Assembly (NCBI GenBank): GCA_964371945.1
Contig: CAYJPA010000122.1
Location: 1 to 11,555, forward strand
DNA length: 11,555 nt
Origin: CAYJPA01 sp964371945
GTDB taxonomy: Bacteria; Chloroflexota; Chloroflexia; Thermomicrobiales; UBA6265
Direction: 5' to 3'
A program made the position numbers and the translations under genes. Of the stretch, positions 1-5,523 are shown in pieces. The notes beneath the pieces were generated by a model. The model did not search any database, was not told where the DNA came from, and worked only from the letters and a program-made list of their open reading frames with translations. Numbering within the stretch: position 1 is the first letter of the stretch; each line of letters begins with the position of its first letter.

Positions 1-76
1 GATTGCGCGGAACGCGCTCCTCCAGATCAACGAATGCCAACATGCTGACCTGGGGGTCCCGCCGACCGCGTTCCAT
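1..76 (-). CDS. IS transposase, N-terminal fragment (cut by left window edge)
   Basis: Translating the minus strand from the ATG at 76-74 gives MERGRRDPQVSMLAFVDLEE, then RVPRN, and runs off the left edge. The phrase 'FVDLEERVPRN' matches the N-terminus of IS5/IS1182-type DDE transposases (DUF772/InsH-like), which typically begin with a short leader, then '(Y/F)VDLE.RVP..HPLR'. Such enzymes catalyse cut-and-paste movement of their own insertion sequence. The start is supported by GGGAG at 88-84, seven bases upstream, and by an in-frame stop at 97-95 that rules out a longer N-terminus. Only 25 residues are visible, so the catalytic DDE residues cannot be checked. The family call rests on this one motif and comes from memory. 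The IS terminal inverted repeat should lie between about 77 and 200, but I could not identify it. Confidence 0.6.
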   Translation of the reverse strand, partial: MERGRRDPQVSMLAFVDLEERVPRN

Positions 77-451
77 CGCCTCACTCCCGCGACATCATTC
101 CTGACTGCAGTGCTGCGTCTTCCGTGCACGCTCCATTTTACCACACACCACTACGTACCATCCATGTTCGACCTACCGGACACTCAAGTCTAACGACATT
201 CAGCTATAGATTTTAAGCAGCCTGTTAGCACGCAAGATTGCAGTGGTGCCCGGGAACACCGGCAATCCGGTTGATGCGCGCGGAGGTATCAAGCGATTCT
301 CCGTGCAGACTGAGTCAATGTCGAATCTTCGGATCGTTGTTAGGTTCGAGGCAGACTCCTCGCACTCGCTGGATTGACTTTCTAGCGCAGATCGGGAGAG
401 TTGGTCGAGGAGTGGAAGATGGTCGCGACGTGTCTTCCGAAGCGCGGATGC

Positions 452-475
452 TTGACAGCCAAATTGACAGCCAAG
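452..475 (+). repeat. Tandem 12-bp direct repeat, possible integrase arm site
   Basis: TTGACAGCCAAA (452-463) is followed directly by TTGACAGCCAAG (464-475), so 11 of 12 bases are repeated. It lies about 105 bases left of the tRNA-Lys 3' fragment, on the side where the mobile element should be. Tyrosine recombinases of integrative elements bind short, tandemly repeated arm-type sites about 100 bp from the core, so this is a reasonable candidate. The role is inferred from position and repeat form only. Confidence 0.4.
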
Positions 476-495
476 ATGATAGAAAGAAGTAGACG

Positions 496-510
496 ACCGA
501 AGACTTCGGT
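496..510. repeat. 15-base palindrome (ACCGAA-GAC-TTCGGT)
   Basis: ACCGAAGACTTCGGT is a near-perfect inverted repeat: six base pairs closing a three-base centre. No T-run follows on either strand, so a terminator is unlikely. It sits between the 12-bp repeats and the tRNA fragment, where an element could carry a binding site for its recombinase or accessory factor. No function can be shown. Confidence 0.25.
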
Positions 511-578
511 GGAACGATATTGGCCGAAAATACGACAATAATGGACAAGCGCGTACACGGGTGGACATCTATAAATCT

Positions 579-625
579 GACTTTTAATCCGCGGGTTCTG
601 GGTTCGAGTCCCAGCGGGATCACCA
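579..625 (+). other. 3' half of tRNA-Lys(UUU): probable att site of an integrative element
   Basis: The sequence reads as the 3' half of a tRNA: anticodon loop CTTTTAA (581-587, anticodon TTT at 583-585), 3' anticodon stem TCCGC (588-592), five-base variable loop GGGTT, T-arm CTGGG-TTCGAGT-CCCAG (598-614), 3' acceptor strand CGGGATC (615-621), discriminator A and encoded CCA (623-625). The 5' half is missing. The 5' anticodon strand should be GCGGA but reads TCTGA, no D-arm is present, and there is no GATCCCG acceptor partner upstream. It is therefore not a working gene. Elements that integrate into a tRNA 3' end carry a copy of that end, rebuild the tRNA at one border and leave the displaced 3' half at the other. 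By that rule the element lies left of 579 and the host chromosome starts near 626. The exact core could begin a few bases either side of 579. Confidence 0.75.
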
Positions 626-655
626 TTCAAGCCGAATTAGAGATCGCTCCGTGCA

Positions 656-686
656 AGAGCCCACCGGCGTGGCGCCGGCGGGCTCT
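656..686. terminator. Strong GC-rich hairpin between att site and gap gene
   Basis: AGAGCCC (656-662) pairs with GGGCTCT (680-686) and CCGGCG (664-669) pairs with CGCCGG (673-678). They are separated by one A/C mismatch and closed by the loop TGG, giving 13 pairs. No clear T-run follows on either strand. It could end transcription arriving from either side, or it could be a structured element at the end of the original tRNA-Lys transcript unit. The structure is certain on paper; the function is a guess. Confidence 0.4.
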
Positions 687-796
687 GGTCATGCACGGCA
701 TGCCGAGAGTAGCACCGTTATTCCCGATCAAGACGTCGACAATGGTTCGCGAGGCTCCGTTCTGCTGACTACGCCATTCCCATCACAGGGCAAAGC

Positions 797-812
797 ACGC
801 ACGGTCGTGCGT
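797..812 (-). terminator. Probable terminator of the gap gene
   Basis: Minus-strand ACGCACGACCGTGCGT folds into six pairs around a four-base loop (seven if the loop closes further). It begins 19 bases after the GAPDH stop codon and is followed by GCTTTGCC, a short partial T-run. Its position right behind the last gene of the minus-strand cluster supports terminator function, although the T-run is weak. Confidence 0.4.
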
Positions 813-830
813 CGAATTGGGTGCCTGTGC

Positions 831-1829
831 TTACCCGGCGATTAGGGCAGCGGTTTCGGCGAGTCGCGCGGCGTAGCCCCATTCGTTGTCGTACCAGGCC
901 GCCACGGAGAGGAGCGTTCCTTCCATCACCTGGGTCAACGGCAAATCGACGATCGAAGAGTGCGGGTCTCCCAAGATGCGCGATGACGCCCATTCGCCAT
1001 GGAGGACATCGAGCACACCTTTAAGCGGGGCCGTTGCCGCTGCCTCCTCAAACCCGCGATTGATTGCTTCAACCGAAGTCGTTCTTTCAGTGATTAGGTT
1101 GAGCTCGGCGATGCTGCCGGTTTTGACCGGAACGCGGTAGGCCTTGCCGGTAATTTTCAAGTCCGGCCAGATGAACTGCAGAGCCCGCGCCGCGCCTGAT
1201 GACGACGGAATGATGTTCTCGGTCGCGGCCCAGGAGTCGCGCCGGTCGGCCATTGGTTGATCGGTTAGCGACTGGGTGTTGGTGTAGGCATGGATGGTCG
1301 AAAAGAAGCCGTGCTTGATCCCGGCGATCTCTCGAACGACCTTCACCACGGGTGCGAGCGCATTGGTCGTGCAGCTCGCCATGCTGATAATCCGGTGCCG
1401 CTCTGGATCGAACTGCTCGAGATTGATGCCGGGGAGGAGGAACGCGTCGCAATCTTCTCGCGATTTGCTCGGAGCGCTGACAAGAACTCGTTTGGCGCCA
1501 CGATCGAGATGTGCTTGAGCGCCGGCTCGTTTCGTTGCGCGACCGGTGCAATCAATGACAAGATCGACGCCGAGCGCAGCCCAATCGGGTAGCTCGTTCG
1601 ACGAGCTCACGTACTTGATGTCCCGTCCGCCGATCGCAATTCGATTGTCGCTGCCGCCAACCTCTTCCAGCCAGCGTCCGTAGTTGGAATCGACTTCGAA
1701 CAGTGCCCCAAGCGTGGCTGGATCCTTGATATCCGAGATCGAAGTCGGAACAAAGAGGTTGTCCTTGAGCGCCACTCGAAGGAGTGAACGCCCGATGCGC
1801 CCAAATCCGTGAATTCCGATGTTTGCCAT
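831..1829 (-). CDS. gap: Type I glyceraldehyde-3-phosphate dehydrogenase
   Basis: The 332-residue enzyme oxidises glyceraldehyde 3-phosphate with NAD(P) and phosphate to 1,3-bisphosphoglycerate in cytosolic glycolysis. The N-terminus carries the Rossmann motif GFGRIGR (residues 8-14). D33 in 'SISDI' sits where the NAD-selective aspartate usually is. The active-site block ASCTTNAL (151-158) gives nucleophile C153, and H180 in 'IHAYTN' is the general base. The C-terminal 'WYDNEWGY' signature is intact. The start at 1829 is chosen because GGAGG (1839-1835) lies five bases upstream and homologues begin just before GFGRIGR. The frame stays open 25 codons further upstream, but that part looks non-coding. 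Several usually conserved positions differ: 'SMASC' for 'SNASC', 'SAPSKSREDCDAF' in place of the usual 'SAP.KG..D.T', and 'AAWYDNEWGY' for 'SWYDNEWGY'. It may therefore be a secondary paralogue. Erythrose-4-phosphate dehydrogenase is a less likely alternative. It lies 134 nt behind the GH65 gene on the same strand. Confidence 0.93.
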   Translation of the reverse strand: MANIGIHGFGRIGRSLLRVALKDNLFVPTSISDIKDPATLGALFEVDSNYGRWLEEVGGSDNRIAIGGRDIKYVSSSNELPDWAALGVDLVIDCTGRATKRAGAQAHLDRGAKRVLVSAPSKSREDCDAFLLPGINLEQFDPERHRIISMASCTTNALAPVVKVVREIAGIKHGFFSTIHAYTNTQSLTDQPMADRRDSWAATENIIPSSSGAARALQFIWPDLKITGKAYRVPVKTGSIAELNLITERTTSVEAINRGFEEAAATAPLKGVLDVLHGEWASSRILGDPHSSIVDLPLTQVMEGTLLSVAAWYDNEWGYAARLAETAALIAG

Positions 1830-1875
1830 GATGTCCTCCGTAAAACTCGAATTGATCGTCGTATCATTGACCGCA

Positions 1876-1904
1876 ATTTGAACGCCACAGGTGTTGAACG
1901 ACAA
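1876..1904 (-). promoter_or_regulatory. Possible sigma-70-like promoter for gap
   Basis: On the minus strand TTGTCG (1904-1899) and TCAAAT (1881-1876) are separated by exactly 17 bases. Each hexamer matches four of six consensus positions. A start about seven bases downstream would give a leader of roughly 40 nt before the gap ATG at 1829. The 134-nt gap behind the GH65 gene makes a separate promoter reasonable, but hexamers of this quality also arise by chance. Confidence 0.25.
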
Positions 1905-1963
1905 TGCACCGCTTTCTCCAAGGCGGTCTCGCCGGCCGCCGAATTACAGGAACAACTCATGCC

Positions 1964-4360
1964 TCATGAACGGGAGATCAGGATATCCTCCGCGGCGATT
2001 CCTTCGTTGGCTCCGATTTCCCGGCGGCCGGGTGCTCGTCCGGCTGGCAGCGTCGTAGGCGCCAATTTCGGCAGAGCTGGGAAGGCGCGGACTTGCGGTG
2101 AGCCCGGTGACAGCATGAGCGGTTCGCCATGGACGATCACTTCCAGCGCTTCGCCAAAGAGCAGCTCGTAAGAGGCGTGGTCGGCGTGAATCTCAACGCG
2201 GATGCGCCTGCCGCGATACAGCAGCCGGAAGCACAACTTGGTGAGTTGCGCGGGCAAGCGCGGCGCAAAGGTCAAGAGCTCCCCGTGGTCCCGAAAGCCG
2301 CCAAACCCAGCGACAGCGACCAGCAAGGCACCGGCCATCGAAGCAAGGTGAAGCCCGTCGCCGGTGTTCCCCGCGAGATCGTGCAAATCGACGAAAGCCG
2401 TTTCCCGGAAATAGTCATACGCGAGATCGAGATGTCCCACCTCGGCAGCCACAATCGCCTGGACAGCCGCTGAGAGCGTCGAGTCACGTACGGTGATCGC
2501 CTCGTAGTACTCGAAGTCTCGCCGCTTCTGGTCCGGATCGAAGTGCTCGCCACAGAGATAGAGGGCGAACACGAGATCGGCCTGCTTGATGACTTGACTC
2601 GAGTAAAGGAGATAGTAGGGGAAGTGCAACAGCAGCGGATACTCTTCGGGTCGAGTCGACTCGAAGTCCCAATGGCGATACCGAGTGAAGCCTTCTGACT
2701 GCGCCGTCACACCGAGCTCTTGATCGAATGGCACCATGATTGTGCCTGCAGCCTTTTGCCAGGCCGAGATCTCGAGCTCGTCGACGCCCAGCTCGGCAGC
2801 TCGTGCTGGGTAGCGGGTCACGACATCCGTGGCGGATCGGAGATTTCGTGCGGCCATCAGATTGGTGAACACATTGTTGTCCACGAGCGCCGTGTACTCG
2901 TCTGGACCGGTGACGCCGTCGATGCGAAAGCGCCCCTCAGCGTCGTGGTGTCCGAGTGACTGCCAAAGCCGGGCCGTTTCGACAAGGAGCTCCAGACCTG
3001 GGCCCTGCTCGAAGTCGGTGTCGTTCGTGGCCGCCACATACCGGCGTACCGCATCCGCGATGTCCGCGTTGACGTGGAACGACGCCGTTCCGGCCGGCCA
3101 GTAGCCAGAGCACTCCTCGCCTCGGATCGTTCGCCAGGGAAACGCCGCTCCACGCAGTCGCAGCTCGCCAGCTCTCGCGCGTGCCAGATCGAGTGTCGAG
3201 TATCGCCAAATGAGGGCATCCCGCGCGGCGTACGGCGCGGAGTAGATCAGAACGGGCAGCGTATAGGCTTCGGTGTCCCAAAACGAATGCCCGTCATATC
3301 CGCGTCCGGTGAGGCCCTTCGCGGGGATCGCTCGCTGCTCCGCGCGGGCCGCTGCTTGCACGATCTGGAAGATCGCAAAACGGACCGCCTGGTGCAATTC
3401 GGGATCACCTTCCACCTCGATGTCGGCACGGCGCCAAATCTCGTCGAGGTGCGCGCGCTGCCCGGCCACGAGCCCGTCCCAACCGGTTCTGCGCGCCGCT
3501 GAGAGCGCGGCGTCGACTTGATCTCGCAGCGCCGGCATCGAGCGTCCGCTTGACCAACCGTAGCCAATCAGTTTGATGAGCTTGAGTGATTGCCCGGGAG
3601 CCAATTCCGTACTGATGGTGATGCGCGCCAGATCCGGTTCGCTCTCCACCGTCGTCACCGTTGTGCCGGGACCTTCTACGACATGGTCAATGCCTGCAGC
3701 CATTCGCAATCCGCTGACACGCGTACGATGGCCGAGCTCGGATTTGAGATCGTGGCTCGAGTGGTACTCGCTGATCAGCGGCGCCCGCAACGCGGCCGCC
3801 GCTCGAGGATCGGTCGTCTGAGCCGTCATTGGCTCATTGGCGACGAGCGTTGACTGCACGACGATCCGCACTGGCGCGTCGAGCGCCTCGACTTCGTAAT
3901 GAACCGCGGCCACCGCGCGCTGGACGAACGAGACAAGCCTGGTCGAACGGATCCTGACCGCCTTGCCGGCCGGTGAGATCCACTCCACCTTGCGTCGCAG
4001 AACGCCGTCTCGCAGGTCTAGTACACGCACGTGGCGCTGCAGCTTGCCGTAGCGGACGTCGAATGGCTCGTCGTCGACCAACAGGCGGATGAGCTTGCCG
4101 TTGGTCACGTTGATCAGCGACTGCCCTTCTTCCGGATAACCGTATCCGCTTTCGGCGTATGGCAAGGGCAGCGTCTCGAAGAATCCGTTCAAATAGCTCC
4201 CGGGCGTTACGTGCGGCTCACCCTCGTCGAGGTTGCCGCGGAGTCCGATGTGGCCGTTCGATAGCGCGAAGATCGATTCCGTCTGAGCCATCAAGTCGAG
4301 CCGCAGCTCAGGCTCAACCACAGCCCATGGATCGACCAAGAACACGCCTGGCTCTATCAT
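1964..4360 (-). CDS. GH65 disaccharide phosphorylase (trehalose/maltose/kojibiose phosphorylase type)
   Basis: The 798-residue cytosolic enzyme should split an alpha-linked glucose disaccharide with inorganic phosphate into glucose and beta-glucose 1-phosphate, inverting the anomeric carbon. It has the GH65 layout: N-terminal beta-sandwich (about 1-270), linker, (alpha/alpha)6 barrel (about 310-690) and small C-terminal beta-domain. Visible signatures are 'GYDGHSFWDTE' (354-364, sugar-binding W361 and D362), 'GPDEY' with the proposed catalytic acid E488, 'KQAD' (592-595) and 'GDGLHLASMAG' (667-677), the phosphate-site signature of phosphorylases. The last 40 or so residues form a Pro/Ala-rich tail beyond the usual end. 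The start overlaps the mutase stop as ATGA (4360-4357) with GGAGG (4369-4365) four bases upstream, so translation is probably coupled. The mutase consumes its product, which argues for a phosphorylase over a hydrolase. The pair resembles mycobacterial Rv3400/Rv3401 (recalled). Which disaccharide it uses cannot be told from the sequence. Confidence 0.9.
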   Translation of the reverse strand: MIEPGVFLVDPWAVVEPELRLDLMAQTESIFALSNGHIGLRGNLDEGEPHVTPGSYLNGFFETLPLPYAESGYGYPEEGQSLINVTNGKLIRLLVDDEPFDVRYGKLQRHVRVLDLRDGVLRRKVEWISPAGKAVRIRSTRLVSFVQRAVAAVHYEVEALDAPVRIVVQSTLVANEPMTAQTTDPRAAAALRAPLISEYHSSHDLKSELGHRTRVSGLRMAAGIDHVVEGPGTTVTTVESEPDLARITISTELAPGQSLKLIKLIGYGWSSGRSMPALRDQVDAALSAARRTGWDGLVAGQRAHLDEIWRRADIEVEGDPELHQAVRFAIFQIVQAAARAEQRAIPAKGLTGRGYDGHSFWDTEAYTLPVLIYSAPYAARDALIWRYSTLDLARARAGELRLRGAAFPWRTIRGEECSGYWPAGTASFHVNADIADAVRRYVAATNDTDFEQGPGLELLVETARLWQSLGHHDAEGRFRIDGVTGPDEYTALVDNNVFTNLMAARNLRSATDVVTRYPARAAELGVDELEISAWQKAAGTIMVPFDQELGVTAQSEGFTRYRHWDFESTRPEEYPLLLHFPYYLLYSSQVIKQADLVFALYLCGEHFDPDQKRRDFEYYEAITVRDSTLSAAVQAIVAAEVGHLDLAYDYFRETAFVDLHDLAGNTGDGLHLASMAGALLVAVAGFGGFRDHGELLTFAPRLPAQLTKLCFRLLYRGRRIRVEIHADHASYELLFGEALEVIVHGEPLMLSPGSPQVRAFPALPKLAPTTLPAGRAPGRREIGANEGIAAEDILISRS

Positions 4361-5124
4361 TCGGCCTCCAGCAGTTCACTGAGATCGGCGACCACAATGT
4401 CGGCCCCGTGATTGCGCAGAGCTTCCTTCTGGCCGGCGCGATCGACGCCGACGACCCAGCCAAACGCTCCGGCACGGCCGGCTTCGACGCCGGCGATCGC
4501 ATCTTCAAAGATCGCGCACCGGCTGGGCTCAATATCGAGCCCCGCAGCCGCCGCAAGAAAGGTGTCCGGCGCCGGCTTACCAGCAAGCCCTAATTCGGCG
4601 GCGACGATGCCGTCGATTCGCAGTTCGAACAGGTGCTCGATTCCGGCCGCGGCGAGGACCTCCTGACAGTTCCTGCTCGCCGAGACCACTGCCCTGCGCA
4701 TCCCCGCATCCCGTACCGCCTTCACGAATCGCACGGACCCATCATAAACCTCGACGCCTTCCCCGCGGATGAGATCGAGTGCGAGGGCGTTCTTCCTCGT
4801 GCCCAGGCCGTTGACCGTCAGTGCCGTCGCGGTATCATCGGCCATGCCTTCGGCAACCTCGATCCCTCGGGACGCCAGAAACGCCCTGACGCCGTCCACC
4901 CGCTCTCTGCCGTCGACGTACTGGACGTAATCGGTTGAGATTTCAAATGGTGTGTACGGCGCCGCTGTCCGCCTCGACCAATCGAGCAAAAAATCGTCGA
5001 ACATCCGCTTCCATGCGGTCGCGTGCAATACAGCGGTCTTGGTGAGAACGCCGTCCAGGTCGAACAAGCAGGCTCGTATGCCATCTGGAAGGATCGTTGC
5101 GCCTCGAGCGCTCATTGATGTCAT
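4357..5124 (-). CDS. pgmB: Beta-phosphoglucomutase, HAD superfamily
   Basis: The 255-residue cytosolic enzyme should interconvert beta-glucose 1-phosphate and glucose 6-phosphate through a beta-glucose 1,6-bisphosphate intermediate. HAD motif I is 'FDLDGVL' (21-27), with nucleophile D22 and acid/base D24. A helical cap domain follows, including 'TAVLHATAWKRMF'. Motif II is the serine in 'VVSASRN', motif III the lysine in 'GKPAPD', and motif IV 'FEDAIAGVEAG' holds the Mg2+-binding acidic pair. Length and the 'DYVQYVDGRERVDGVRAFL' cap signature fit the beta-PGM subfamily found beside GH65 genes. The start may be at 5124 or at 5115 (residue M4). Neither has a clear ribosome binding site, and an in-frame stop at 5148-5146 rules out longer forms. 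It follows the ABM gene by 46 nt and overlaps the phosphorylase start by four bases. One oddity is K29 in 'DGVLTKT', where family members usually have Asp. Confidence 0.9.
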   Translation of the reverse strand: MTSMSARGATILPDGIRACLFDLDGVLTKTAVLHATAWKRMFDDFLLDWSRRTAAPYTPFEISTDYVQYVDGRERVDGVRAFLASRGIEVAEGMADDTATALTVNGLGTRKNALALDLIRGEGVEVYDGSVRFVKAVRDAGMRRAVVSASRNCQEVLAAAGIEHLFELRIDGIVAAELGLAGKPAPDTFLAAAAGLDIEPSRCAIFEDAIAGVEAGRAGAFGWVVGVDRAGQKEALRNHGADIVVADLSELLEAE

Positions 5125-5170
5125 GCAAATGAGCCAGTTCGGTGCTCAAGGACGTCGCCATTCGTAAGCG

Positions 5171-5500
5171 TCATCTGGCGCCACCCGAAGCGGTCGCCTC
5201 GCGAGCCGCGGCCGTCGCAACGATTTCGTACGTTTCGCGAACCGGCATAGCGCCGAAGAGACCACGAAATTTTGCGACTTGGTCGCGATAGAATCCGCTT
5301 CTTTCACTTGCGTGCTGATCCGCTCGTGTTGCCCATCGCGTGATCGAAATGCCGTGCCCCGTTTCCCGGTTGACCAGGAGCTCAACCCCTTCGAAGCCGG
5401 CCTGGCACTGCAGTGCGGGCACCACCTGGTCCGTGTAGACCCTAATGGCTTCATCGAGCTTGCTCAATTGAACATGTACGGTCGCGACACGTGCGAACAT
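5171..5500 (-). CDS. ABM-domain protein (antibiotic biosynthesis monooxygenase fold)
   Basis: This small protein of 109 residues has no signal peptide or membrane segment. The pattern 'FARVATVHV...VVPALQCQAGFEGVELLVNR' followed by 'GHGISITRW' and 'SGFYRDQVAKF' matches the dimeric alpha+beta barrel (ABM) family, one domain of which spans about residues 2-95. Characterised members include cofactor-free quinol monooxygenases (YgiN) and heme-degrading or polyketide-oxidising enzymes, but many small ABM proteins have no known reaction and the substrate here cannot be named. The start at 5500 is well supported by AGGAG (5511-5507), six bases upstream. It begins 23 nt after the MMPL stop and ends 46 nt before the mutase, so it probably shares their transcript. 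The last 15 residues (Ala/Gly/Ser-rich) lie outside the domain. A role in detoxifying or modifying a compound handled by the adjacent transporter is only an inference. Confidence 0.75.
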   Translation of the reverse strand: MFARVATVHVQLSKLDEAIRVYTDQVVPALQCQAGFEGVELLVNRETGHGISITRWATRADQHASERSGFYRDQVAKFRGLFGAMPVRETYEIVATAAAREATASGGAR

Positions 5501-5523
5501 CAGGGACTCCTCTCAAACATTAG

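Larger units (their letters stand above)
77..578. other. Non-coding margin of a mobile element
   Basis: About 500 bases with no gene I can recognise. Several overlapping open frames exist on both strands, for example plus 238-492 with a TTG start and minus 200-568, but none shows a family motif, and they overlap one another. The stretch lies between an IS transposase start (left) and a tRNA-Lys 3' fragment (right). It contains a tandem 12-bp repeat (452-475) and a 15-base palindrome (496-510). I looked for the C-terminus of a tyrosine recombinase (the R..H..Y pattern), expected near such a site, and did not see one. It is best read as the outer end of an integrative element plus the untranslated end of an IS. 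Confidence 0.4.

Noticed and set aside
238..492. Plus-strand frame of 84 codons (TTG start) ending close to the tRNA fragment, considered as an integrase C-terminus
   Set aside because: It lacks the R..H..Y recombinase pattern and any ribosome site, and its end is made of the tandem 12-bp repeat.
579..625. A complete, functional tRNA-Lys gene
   Set aside because: No D-arm, no 5' acceptor strand (GATCCCG expected), and the 5' anticodon strand pairs at only three of five positions.
315..626. Minus-strand frames containing 'GLEPRTRGLKV' or 'GTRTQNPRIKS'
   Set aside because: These phrases are the translated complement of the tRNA 3' half, a well-known source of false ORFs next to tRNA genes.
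1922..1940. GGCGG...CCGCC inverted repeat behind the GH65 stop codon, considered as a terminator
   Set aside because: Only five pairs, with no T-run behind it on the minus strand.
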